Shown here piece after piece: positions 10,398 to 20,646 of a stretch of DNA of 38,362 nt. Source of the DNA: Chara braunii (taxonomy: Eukaryota > Streptophyta > Charophyceae > Charales > Characeae). The stretch lies in contig BFEA01000005.1 in the NCBI GenBank assembly GCA_003427395.1, forward strand, positions 5,811,031 to 5,849,392, given 5' to 3'. Made by a program: the position numbers and the translations under genes. The notes beneath the pieces were generated by a model. The model had not been told where the DNA came from. It saw only the letters and a list, made by a program, of their open reading frames with translations, and did no database searches. The first letter of the stretch is position 1. Each line of letters opens with the position of its first letter.

Positions 10398-12140
10398 ATC
10401 TAAGGGTCAAACCCTTAGATCTGGTCTGAGAGCTTTGGGATCAACATCCCAAAGTCTAACCCCTTAGCTTCTACCTATCCTAAGTCGTCTGTCACGCCTT
10501 CTCCTTTCATTTAAGGAGTCAGTTGCCTATGTCCTAAGTTATCTTCGAGAACTCATATTTCCCCTACTCTGAGTCTTTGCATTTTTTATCCTACGGATAA
10601 GCACACCCTTTGATGCTTATGCGGTAATCTAGCCGAGATTAATTCATGTCATTAGCGGTTTCTCCCTTAGGAGTTTATTAATGAACTGAGTCTATGCGGA
10701 GATTCTTCTTTTTTAATTTTCCCCCCCTCGATGTTTACCTCTTATTCTGCTTCTTTGAGGACATTTAGAGTCCCTCTCATTGGAGCACTTATTCTTTCCT
10801 TTCTCTTCTTCTTGTCCTGACGTACTCAAGTAGTAGGTTGATTCACCGGGGAATCTTCCACTACTTGATCAATTCCAGATAAAACGGTTAGTCAAATGAG
10901 TAGTCGAGTCGCCCCACGGGAGCGCTCAGCCACCCTTCAAAGTCCAAGCAGTCCTCGGGCAATTACTCAGTTCAAACGATCTTGTGCAGTCGACCAGATA
11001 ACCCATATGAGAGTATCCTTTTACTAGTTAAAACAAGTAGTTAAGAGGTCTTTGTCGAACCATCTCAACTCTTGACTTAACATCTAGAAAACATCCCAGA
11101 TTCGGGTATCAATACAGAATCCAAGTTAGTAATAGGTGGTCTTCACGGAAGCCTCCTATTACTCCTTGATCAAAACACAACTTGTCCTCTAAAGTGTAAT
11201 AGGATGACCCCACGGGAGTTATCATACTACTACCCGAATGACTGCAACTACCATTCCCCTTGATCAAGCGATAGGATGGCCCCACGGGAGCCTCCCGTAA
11301 CCTGATCCAATGTTAAATAGATAGGCCGTTAGTAATCAATCATGCCATCTATCAATCATACTCAAACAAGTAGTAGGGTTACTCACCTGGGAGTATCCCT
11401 CTACTGTCCAAACACAATCACCTCATTCCTTACCCCCGTTAGTCGATCCCCAAATCAAACAAGTATTAGGATAACCTCCCGGGAGTTATTCTACTACCGG
11501 TTCGATGCGTAGGAGATTAGTCAAAACAGCTCTTGGTTAAGTCGTCCCGACCGTTCTCCTACCTTGCCTATGCATCGCGAATGAGCAAGAGGTATGCCGA
11601 CCCCACGGGAACCTTCATTCCTCTCATTACGTGACTTTCGATATGCATAGTTTAGTTTATGTTGGAATTAGTTTATATGGACCTATCTCCTCACCCTTTT
11701 TCCCATACCAAGTAGACCATTCAACTGGACAAAAGGTAGTTCCCACGGGAAACTCTCTTTTTTCCATCCTCCAGTCGGACGGATCGTCCTAGACTTAGGA
11801 ATTCGTGTACTCACCCGGTGAATACTTATTTCCCTTGCAAACCTAGTCCGATAGATGATCGGAGAGCCCCACGGGAGCCTCCTACTACCTTTGCTTTTGT
11901 TAGTCGTTGAAGATATGTACCCCACGGGAGTACCGGATTACCTCCTAGGTCTAGTCCGTAAAGCAACAGAGAAAAGACGCACGACATCTTCCTATTATCA
12001 ACGCCGAAGTCAGACGGACACTTCACCAGATTATTGCTTAGTCGAGTGAATGACAGGGTACTCTCACGGAAGAATCCCATCATTTTCCTCAGTTAGTTCA
12101 TGCAAGCAGTGTGACGTCTCCATGAGAGCTTCCATCACAC
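10398..12140. repeat. Array of about 20 hairpins with CACGG-type cores (copy A)
   Basis: Successive inverted repeats, each of different sequence. Examples: ATCTAAGGGT/ACCCTTAGAT (10398-10420, loop CAA); CTTTGGGAT/ATCCCAAAG (10433-10454, loop CAAC); CTCCTT/AAGGAG (about 10500); ATAAGCA/TGCTTAT (about 10597); AAGTAGT/ACTACTT (10828-10865); GTAATAGG/CCTATTAC (11129-11162) with inner CTTC-ACG-GAAG; AGTAGGG-TACTC/GAGTA-CCC-CTACT (about 11370-11405); GTACTCACC/GGTGAATAC (about 11807-11825); GTGTGA/TCACAC (12109-12140). Many are centred on CACGG, and CCCACGGGA occurs seven times (near 10912, 11209, 11281, 11602, 11741, 11867, 11920). Core-to-core spacing is mostly 55-100 nt. Function unknown. Confidence 0.85.
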
Positions 12141-12513
12141 AACTTTGTCTCGCAAATCCAAGCAGACTAGGTTTCTTCTCAGTTCTCCTAGGTTCCTTCC
12201 TTAACTCAGACAAAACTCTTACTTCAATCATATAGTTTCTTTCCCTCTTGATACGCTTAATCCTCAAGAAAACACGAACAATAGGTCATACAGTCATACA
12301 GGCAGTCCAATTGATGGTTTTAGCCTGTAAGGGTATATGGGAAAAGAATAGGCACCGCGTACCTCATGGTTCCCTGCCAGAAGAGTTCCTCTTGAACTCT
12401 GGCAGAGCTTCCACAATCGCCCTGTTTTGTCTGATCGTTTGATCACCCTTTCTTCACAGAGTAGACTTTTACTTCAATGAAATCATACCATTCCAGAAAG
12501 TCGAGAAAATCAA

Positions 12514-12860
12514 GGAAATGAGGGGATTAGATTACGGAAGAATAGGGAAGGATGAAGGAGGTAGGAACCGTCACACTGTGACGACGTCTCTCTCCTCTCC
12601 AGTGCCCCATACTTCTTTATATTTGATCCTCCCCATTACGTTCAATAGCAATATGATAATAATGATAATAATTATAATAATCTTTCATGGACAGATATGA
12701 GAACAAAAAGGAAATTAGGGGATTAGATCAAAGAGAGAACGGAGGAGGATGGAGGTAGGCACCGTCACAGGGTGACAATGTCTCTCCTTGGTACCTCACT
12801 CCTTCCCTCCACATCTGATCCGCCTCCTTACCCATGATACTAATCAATGAATGATAGTAA
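12514..12860. repeat. 199-bp tandem pair in copy A
   Basis: GAGGGGATTAGAT near 12519 recurs near 12718 with the same downstream order: GGAGGTAGG-ACCGTCACA, ATGTCTCTCC, CTGATCC-CC-CATTAC. Each unit has a small palindrome around the GTCAC element (CGTCACA/TGTGACG at 12569-12583). Both units are also present in copy B. Confidence 0.75.
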
Positions 12861-13729
12861 ATAACAATGGCCACAACCATAAATAAGTAATATATCAATA
12901 ATAAATTTTTGAAGAGCAATAGTAATAAAAATTTTCACATTTGAATAAATAATTTTTTCGTTTCATAAATTAAAAGAAAAGGATAACGTATGAACCACCA
13001 AAACCAGTCCTTTCGTCCTCTTCGTCATTGGTCCCTCCTTTTTACTTTCCTTCTCCTTTCTCTCTCTTATCATTCTCCCTCATCCTCCTTCATCCCTTTA
13101 CTCCCCCTTATCCTTCTTCTTTCTATTCTCACTGACTCCTTTCCTTTAACCTCATCCCCCTTATGATCCCAATTTTTGTTTTTGACCGGGTAAGCCTTTC
13201 TTCTTGTCTGTATCAATCAACGTGCTGCAGTCAAATCATACAGAATATACTTAAAAAAGAAACGAAATAATAGAAATTAATAGTAATAATAACAAATAAT
13301 AATAGTAATAACAGTTGATAATGAATATACACATATGCATAGGCTATCCTTTTCTGATCTTGACACAGGCAGAACAACCAGCCTTGTACCCGAGGAGTGC
13401 ACACAATAGCCAGGACGGATGTCGACGACCAGTCAGGTAAGCATCGCTCTTTTGTCCTTCAATCTACTGTCCTGGCCTACTCATGTTCACCATGCATGCA
13501 CACTCCCCATCACACAAGGATTTATTCTGAACGTTGCTTACTGGTACTATCTACAGACTACCCCTCTAAGTATTAACTATCACCTGCGCAGCTACAACTG
13601 CCTCCCCACCCTAGTCAACAGCCTTCTTCTCCTTCCTTACATAGCGCCTCACTTCAGCCTGGTGCAACTCACACACTTCTGGCGCACAAATGCTACAACA
13701 CTTCCTCATTCTCATGCGACATGATCATC

Positions 13730-13800
13730 TGTCGAACAAGGAGGCAGGCCAGTCCCTTATAGCGCTGGACTGGTCTGCCGAGGCTTGAGTTCGGCCCCCA
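13730..13800 (+). other. tRNA-like / SINE-head-like motif in copy A
   Basis: TAGCGCTGGACTGG (about 13756) resembles a Pol III A box and TTGAGTTCGGCCCCC (about 13784) a B box, about 30 bp apart, followed by CCAAGG. The spacing and layout recall tRNA-derived SINE heads, but I cannot draw a full cloverleaf. The counterpart in copy B is 34965-35035. Confidence 0.3.
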
Positions 13801-13837
13801 AGGTCTGAGACTCCCGCCCAGTACATGTTGTCGCAAA

Positions 13838-14180
13838 GCGTGTGAGTGTGTGTGTGTCTCGTGTTCGCTACTCACTAATCCATGTTGCCTGTTTGTGCGC
13901 ATCGTTCTTGTTTGTATTTGTTTGTCTGTTACTGTCTGTCGGTGCCTGTTTGTTTGTTTGGTTGCCCTCTTTTGTATGTCTGGCACTGTGTCTTGTTCAT
14001 TTGACTGATTGTGTCTGTTTGTTCGTTTGTACGTCTGTATGTTTGTTCGTTTTGACTGTTTGTCTGACTGTGTGTCTCACTGTGCCTGACTGTGTGTCTG
14101 ACTTTGCCTGACTGTCTGTCAGTTCGCCTGTGTTTTGTCTGCCTGTCTGGTTTGTCTGTGTATGTCTGTCTGTTGGTCTT
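13838..14180. repeat. TGTCTG/TTTG-rich degenerate simple repeat (copy A)
   Basis: Dense, irregular repetition of TGTCTGT, TTTGTTTG and GACTGTG. Open frames through it are Cys/Val/Leu-rich translations of the simple repeat. It differs in length from copy B (35068-35440), as expected of slippage. Confidence 0.8.
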
Positions 14181-16327
14181 TCTCTCCTTACCTCTCTTGG
14201 TTTTCCTCCTTTTCTTATTCTTCTTCTTCTGTGCGCTCCCTCTTTTCCTCTAATTGATACGGTTCAATGAACTCCCCTGAGCACCCCCAGCGGCAAACCG
14301 CTGAGAATAAAAGGACCCAGACACTTCACCAGACCCCTCAGTCAGTAGAAACGACGGCGGTGTGTACAGCGCGCAGGTACGTAATCCGTATGAGCTGGTT
14401 ACGTATCTGCAAGGGTTATGAGCGGGAATGATTTTAAGAAAGCCAAGTTGCGAAATCACACAGATGTCTAGGTAGTAGCGTACAAGCAGAGAGCGCACAT
14501 GCATCGAGATTCCATCCAAGATAAGAGCAATACAACGAACTTGTGAGCTTATGTTCAAGCCCTCAGATCATACCAATACACCATCCAATGTTGCTTCTAC
14601 CGTCTAGCGCACAACGCCCAACCTACACTACTCAGCCTATCTATGCCTATCTACGTTCATGCAACTGGATCACGTTGGAGTCGAAGACCAATGTACAAGA
14701 CAACATCACCAAACTGACGACGATCAGCATTCTTTAGGTATGTTCTCTCTCCTTCCCTCGCCGTATCCTTTTTCCGTTTGATTATAATTGATTTCGTAAA
14801 TTTAGACGAAATCGGTATAATAATAATAATAATACTCATAATACTGACAATTATAATAATAATAGTAAAATAATAATAATAATAATAATAATGCATAATA
14901 ACACTGAATGTGAACGAGGTATTTCTTTCTGGCCAGTCACAGTCAGGGCGAGGGTGCGTTGTGTTCAGGGAAATCACATCAATCACCTGCGTCGCCTATT
15001 GGCCTTAACTTCATAAGTGTGAGTTCGCCTTTCTCTCTCTCACTCCCTCCCTTTCTCTCTCTCTCTCTTTCACACACACACACACACCGCCCTCGTTTTT
15101 CTTCTTTTTCCTCCTTCTTGATTTCTCCTCCCTGCTCCCACAAACGCGCCTTAACTTACATTCACACAAATATTCGCGCGCTCCCCACTTCGCTCTCCTT
15201 CAATGCTACGGTCATCGTAATCACACAATTTTTCTCATGTGGTCGCTCTTTCCTTCACATTCCCTTTTTTCTTATCCCTCTGAACACGTTTTGTCTACTC
15301 CCCCCTTACCTGGTCAAAATAATGAATTATTACAAGCTATATTTTCGGCCGAATGCAGCCAAAGTGCGAGAGTGTTGTACTCAAGTGGGAAATGATCGCC
15401 CTTCCCTCTCGTGACAGCCTCCTCCTCCTTTCTCCTGAATCCTCCTTCTTCTTACTCCCTTGCGACCCTACTGTCGTGCTTTGTCTTCCTCCTCCCCATA
15501 TCCCTCCTTCTCTCCTTCCTTACTACCCCTTCCCGTCACTTCCTCTGTTCTCACTTCCTTCTCCCGTCCCTTCGTACTCCGTTTGTAGCTTCTCTTCTTG
15601 TTTGCGTTCCCGTTTCTTCCTCCCCCTCGTGTTTTCCCTTCCTTCCTCTTCATCGACCGCCTCTCTTCGTATTCACACGTGCCTCCCATGCACATGCTTC
15701 GCCTATTTGTTGCCAAACTCTTTTACCTCCTCGCTCACTTACGTGCGCTCGCTCATGCTCGTGATTGAGCTCCAACTGTCACTCTCATTTGATGTCTATT
15801 CTCTGCTTGCGTTCTTGTTTTTATTCTTACCTGTGCTTGCTAACTCTTCCGTGTGCACACATGACATACCTTTGGTTCCCTCCCGTGTGAATCTGGACGC
15901 GTTCGTTGTCGGGGTGTATATAGTTTGTTATGCCAATCTTCTTGCTCAGTCCGTCATATTAATCGGGCCACTTTTCAGGTCTGGATCCAATCATGCTTTT
16001 GCCAAGGAGCCTGTTTAAAGTCGATCCCCAAAAACTACCATTATCATTAAGGAATCTGCACTTTAATTCAGTGCAAATTCATTTTCAAATTCAATAATAA
16101 TAAGAATACTGATAGTTCAAAGTCATGAAATATACTCACTCATCACTGACCGTAGTGGAAGTACTGAGACATGGTTATGTGCACGCTTCGGACTCCTCTT
16201 GCTTTTAGCAGTGTCGGGCTTTGCACATAACTTATGCTTGGCGTATCTTCACAAGTCCTAACGGAGGATTCATTCCATTTTGCTGATCCTATCGATGGAA
16301 GTAGCGTGAAACCCCGTCGCGCGAACG

Positions 16328-16328
<1 letters not shown>
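14181..16328. other. Non-coding, pyrimidine-rich right part of copy A
   Basis: Contains a TACGTAA/TTACGTA hairpin near 14376-14408, a TAA microsatellite (14816-14893) and a long CT-rich tract (15020-15780). A 200-codon frame exists at 15353-16018 and also in copy B. The two predicted proteins differ at roughly one residue in six although the DNA differs far less, so changes are not constrained for protein. I treat it as non-coding. Confidence 0.6.
14816..14893. repeat. TAA microsatellite in copy A
   Basis: Imperfect (TAA)n interrupted by ACTCATAATACTGACAAT. It is the site where copy B carries the 689-bp insertion. Confidence 0.9.
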
Positions 16329-16365
<37 letters not shown>

Positions 16366-16366
16366 A

Positions 16367-16414
<48 letters not shown>
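16329..16414. repeat. (CA)n microsatellite
   Basis: About 43 CA units with two GACACA interruptions near 16360-16370. It begins just past the last base that can be compared with copy B, so it may be inside or at the edge of the long repeat. Confidence 0.95.
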
Positions 16415-16415
<1 letters not shown>

Positions 16416-19179
16416 CAAATGGAAATCCCGCAAGCGAGCGGGAGTGAAGGCGTGACAGAACCAGATGCAAATTGTGGTGTATATTTCCATGTTGTAGCGG
16501 GAGATTCATTCGACTTTGCTTTCTCCTCTAGGTGGAAGTACCACGAGGCTCGCAGCGATATTGAAACTTACTTGCTCTTTCTCCCGCTCCCTCGTTGTTG
16601 TCGTCGTCGGGGTATCCCTCCGAGAGAACCAACTAGAGGATCGACGATGCTGCAAAGATCTTCCGCTGATCACTAGGAACGACTCGCCCGTCTCTCGCAA
16701 TACGTGCCAAGTGTCCTTAGAAGTACTTGCAACGTGTAAGTACCTTTCTCCCTCCTCTCTTTCTCTCTTTCTCTCCTTTTCCTCCTCCTTTCACTTCTGC
16801 CTCCCTTCCGTACTTCAGATCAATTGCGACTTCTTCTTTTGCCTGCGTCTGCAACGCCCTGCACACCTTTGCGCACTCCCTTATTGCCCTAGTAAGGTCA
16901 TCTGCCTGCTTCCCCGACTGCTCGTTCTGGCCTTCATACCAACTATAGAGCACTCTGCCCTCTCAACCTTTCCTTCGCTCGTTGCTGCACTTCGTCGCTT
17001 GTCTCCGCGAGCCGGTCCTTGCTATGCTTTGCAAGGATCTGACCCCCTTATCCAACGCAAATGTTTTTTCCTATCTACTAATGAACCTTCCGCATTTCAT
17101 AGAGACTATTCAGAGCGGTAGTTAGAAAGTCCACGTGGGATAACGAATCTAACTATTATATAAAAAAAAAATAAAAAGAAAAGACTTGTGAATCTAACTG
17201 TACTAACTCTATGCGCCCCGTGTGGGCAACTGTCGGGCTCTTGTCACGGGAAAGAACCCTTAATTTTCAACCCTAACTGCTCTTAGTCTACAGGTCGTGA
17301 GTTCAAGTCCCGCCAATCTGAAGCTGATTAATGGTCGGGCGCGACTCAACTGATTACCAAAAAGCTAGCCCATAGATCAGGATGGACTCAATCCCCGCAC
17401 CTCCAATGTATCAATCCGCACCTGTACCCACTGGGCTAACTCCAAATCTTGGAACAAGAAGGGCAGCTCTAGTATGTAAAGAATAATTTGGCCTAGCCTA
17501 ATAAGCAGGTGCGGCCTATTTCTTAACCTGTATGGTGTGTACACTTAATAGTTTGTGCCCGTATCCAAGTGCTCGCCGGTTTGAGTACGTGTGTGACCCG
17601 TAAGGGCACTTTGTGATCGCGACATTGAGGGTTGGTAGATAGGCGGATACTAGGTTAAGTAGCCTGAGTCTAGGCCTAGTGCAAACGGTATTAGAGACAA
17701 TAATGATGTTTACGTCCGAAAGGGATGGAGACACCGACCGTTTTGGGCGACCACGTGGTCAGGAAGTCACCGCCCAAGACACAACTTCCTGTCTACATAC
17801 GAGAGGCTGAACAGTAGTCCCAACCTTACTCACGACATTCGAGTAAGAACAAATGTACCGACTGCCGTTCCAATTACGGTGGGCAGTGTGTTTCTCTTGG
17901 CTGCCCCGGCCGCATGGCCAGGGTTATATTAATTTTTCGGTCGTCTTTAGATTTTACGGAAGCGTGTCCTGCCTACTTTCCCATACCTGCCGGTCCGACG
18001 CTCCTGGACTCGTTCATTTTTGCCTTACCGCCTGAGCTTTTGACTGATTTAGATCGTGGTTGTTGCATCCCATGCGACCTTTTCTTGTTTTCTTCGAATC
18101 CTTCGATCCTTGTGGTCAAAGATTTTTAACTTTTACCTATTTTAGTACATGGCGTATCACGACATGCAATCACCTAGCGACCTCGTCCTCAATGGTCGAG
18201 AAATTAGTTTCATGGCGTCATGCCCAAAATTCTTACTTTCTACTCCATCCTGTCTCCGGCACGGTGGTCGGAGTCGATACTCTATCGAATGCAAAATAAT
18301 GAGCAAATACCCTTGTAAGGGTGTTTGCTCCAACAGTTTTCCCGGACCTTATTAAGCGACGTCCCCGTCGCTGGGGAATCTAAATGCAAACAAAGGTCTT
18401 CTGACGCGACAAGTTGTCAAAATTCGATTTCCTGGATGAAGTTGCGGTTTGGAGACCCTCACTGTCCTCCTTGGTGCGTCCATACTGCCAGGATTTTAAC
18501 CTGGGTCTCCCACATATCCGAAAAATTATAATACCAAAGAAAAATTATTCCATATGACTCAAAGTGGAGATACTGGATCTGTACTACAGTTACAGAGGTC
18601 ACCAAGGAATATAATGATGACCTCTCCCCACAATTTTGTACTTTATTTGCCAGGATCTCGTTGAGTGTCCGAGGAGTTAGGAATCATAACTGAATCCTAC
18701 TGTTTGGACGCGGGTCTTAACCTAAGTCAGATTTTACCGTCCCACCCGAAGTCTAATGTGAGGGGATCGGCGACCTTGGTCTCAACCCACCACAATCGGT
18801 TGATCAGGCCAGATCTTCGGCCCACTGTTTTGTTATTCTAACGGTGGTACCCATATTGGTTACGCAATACAGGATAAAATCCTCCTATCAAAATATCTAG
18901 ACTTGACTCTTGATCCCTCTGATATCTACCTGAACCAATTCCATCATCAAGGAGACTCCCCTCAGGTCTCAGCTTTAGGCCGTAATCGGAAGGTCCCCTC
19001 CCTAGTTATATTTGGTCAGCAACCCACGATGGGATTTACGTCCCAATGATGCCAATTTTCCAGCATAGGCTTGGTAGTTTTAAGGCCCTGAAACTGACCT
19101 CCTAAAGTGGATGAGCGATGATCATTTATATACATATGAAAATCAATTTGACCAAAGAATTTATCTCCTCTCGTCAGTT
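16415..19179. other. Non-coding region between copy A and the tandem repeat
   Basis: No gene recognised. About 16503-16560 repeats, in diverged form, the sequence around 16265-16320 (GATTCATTC, then TTTGCT, then TGGAAGTA). CT-rich DNA occupies 16740-16800. Two tRNA-like patches stand close together: GTGAGTTCAAGTCCCGCC on the plus strand near 17290, and on the minus strand TAGCCCAGTGGG (about 17432) followed by GGGGATTGAGTCC (about 17385), with A-box/B-box-like spacing. In the element model this is 3' untranslated DNA. Confidence 0.5.
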
Positions 19180-19372
19180 TGTCTTTGAATGGGTAACAAC
19201 CCTATTGAATGTATATATGAAAGAAAACAATTTCAGCAATAAGAATGATTTAACATGATTGTCATATTTCTCTCTGATCGAGGGTCACCGTCCGAGCCAC
19301 TAAGGGGTCGTGTCTACCAAACCTCGATCACAGGCTAGACAGACAAACGTCTCGAGGAGTTTTTGTCAACAG

Positions 19373-19438
<66 letters not shown>

Positions 19439-20064
19439 ACGAAGTATAAAATGTGTTCGCTTGACTCCTTGTCTTGTCAGAAGGTAAAAAAAAACATTCA
19501 TTCCATTCATAACATACATATCCCTGTCTCACAGAGTTTTTCAGATGTATCAAAATTTTGACATTTTCACATCCTCTTCTTAGTGTCTTTTTTAAAAATA
19601 TTCATATAGAACATAGCATGGAAAGAACTGACCAACAATGTCTTTGAATGGATGAACAACCGTATTGAATGTATTATGAAAGAAAACAATTTCATCAATA
19701 AGAATGATTTAACATGATTGTCATATTTCTCTCTGATCGAGGGCCACCGTCAGAGTCACTTAGGGGTCGTGTCTACCAGACCTCGATCATAGGTTTGACA
19801 GACACACGTCTCGGGGATCTTTTGTCAACAGAAAAAAAAAAAAAAAAAACCAAAATATTCATAACGAAGTATAAAATATATTTGTTTAACTTTTTGTCTT
19901 GTCAGAAGGTAGAAAAAACATTCATTCCATTCATAACATACATATCCCTGTCTCGCAGGGTTTTTCAGATGTATCAAAATTTTGACATTTTCACATCCCC
20001 TTTTTAATTTCTTTTTCAAAAATATTCATATAGAACATAGCATGGAAAGAACTGACCAACAATG
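19180..20064. repeat. Tandem duplication, two units of 459 and 426 bp
   Basis: Unit 1 (19180-19638) and unit 2 (19639-20064) both start TGTCTTTGAATGG and end GAAAGAACTGACCAACAATG. Both contain the GATCGAGG / CCTCGATC inverted pair around a G/C-rich 60-nt segment, GTCAACAG, then an A-run (61 nt at 19373-19433 in unit 1, about 18 nt in unit 2), then CATAACGAAGTATAAAAT. The length difference is mainly the A-run. The segment up to the A-run could be a small retroposon with its tail, duplicated together with its surroundings. Confidence 0.88.
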
Positions 20065-20646
20065 CAAGGCATTTTCAGACTGTACAAGTCACTTTTCATC
20101 CTATAATTCTTGAACACTTAGATGTTTTTTTGAGCATCCTAGTTCAAGATTTGATGGCATAGCCGACATACACATCCAAAATACATATCTCATCAATCAA
20201 ACCCAAACACTGGACTATCTCAATTATGAAAGTAAAAGTGTTCATGTTCACCATAGGTATACCTCATAAATAAGCCCATGACAAATAAAATTCAACTGAA
20301 TTATAAAATACAAGATCAAGATAACCCAGACAGAAGCACGGAGTCTCATGACAAAAATGAGTCACACATCTCACCTATCCCCTACTACTAGAGTACAAAA
20401 TGTCGAGTCAGAAAATATAAGGGACACAAAAATCTCCTAAACCTAACAAGCGAGAAAAATGGAGCGCACTCTCTGTGACTGACCAAACACCTTACCTGAA
20501 GCTAAATCTAAGAAGAGAAAATAACATACTCATCACACTTTTTACTCTATTCTCAATCACTAGTATACAATACATTTTCTGAAGAAAGGAAAGAATGTAA
20601 GAATCTTGTCTAAGATACTAGAAAGAGATCTCGAAAATGTTTCACC
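20065..20646. other. Non-coding spacer 3' of the gag-like gene
   Basis: AT-rich unique sequence with no gene recognised. It directly follows (minus sense) the stop of the gag-like gene at 20647. Confidence 0.5.

Larger units (their letters stand above)
12141..13830. other. Non-coding interior of copy A
   Basis: Apart from the 199-bp tandem pair there is no gene. A strong hairpin (arms CTGCCAGA... and ...TCTGGCAG) lies at 12368-12399. AT-rich DNA with AATAAT runs occupies 12840-12990 and 13250-13330, and pyrimidine-rich DNA 13010-13165. The counterpart in copy B is 33376-35060. Confidence 0.6.
10299..16313 (-). repeat. Long direct repeat copy A (putative 3' LTR)
   Basis: Homology with copy B starts abruptly at GTATGACTTCTCC (10299 = 31533) and continues to the window edge (16313 = 38362). 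It probably continues further. By hand count over about 200 nt near 10881, divergence is about 6%. Offsets rise from 21234 to 22049 through a small gain in the TG-rich zone and a 689-bp insertion plus TAA expansion in B. Contents in order: hairpin array, 199-bp tandem repeat, AT/pyrimidine-rich DNA, tRNA-like motif, TGTCTG-rich block, TAA microsatellite and a CT-rich stretch. No protein-coding gene is credible in it. Confidence 0.9.

Noticed and set aside
11683-12083. Overlapping minus-strand frames of 80-85 codons in the hairpin array, one kept in copy B at 33061-33318
   Set aside because: They are short, carry no domain, and conservation follows simply from the recent duplication.
10398-12140. 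CRISPR-like array (repeated CCCACGGGA with variable DNA between)
   Set aside because: The repeated element is only a 9-11 bp core, spacing is irregular, the variable parts are self-complementary arms rather than spacers, and the context is a eukaryotic retroelement.
13842-14111. Cys/Val/Leu-rich membrane-like frame
   Set aside because: Arises from TGTCTG simple repeat and changes length with slippage between copies.
15353-16018. Open frame of about 220 codons present in both long repeats (also 37375-38010)
   Set aside because: The predicted proteins differ at roughly one residue in six although the DNA is only modestly diverged, so substitutions are mostly non-synonymous. The frame is open because the DNA is CT-rich. 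Composition is Leu/Ser/Pro with no domain.
16143-16509. Val-Cys or Thr-His repeat frames
   Set aside because: Direct translation of the CA/GT microsatellite at 16329-16414.
19310-19561. Poly-Lys / poly-Phe frames
   Set aside because: Translation of the 61-nt A-run.
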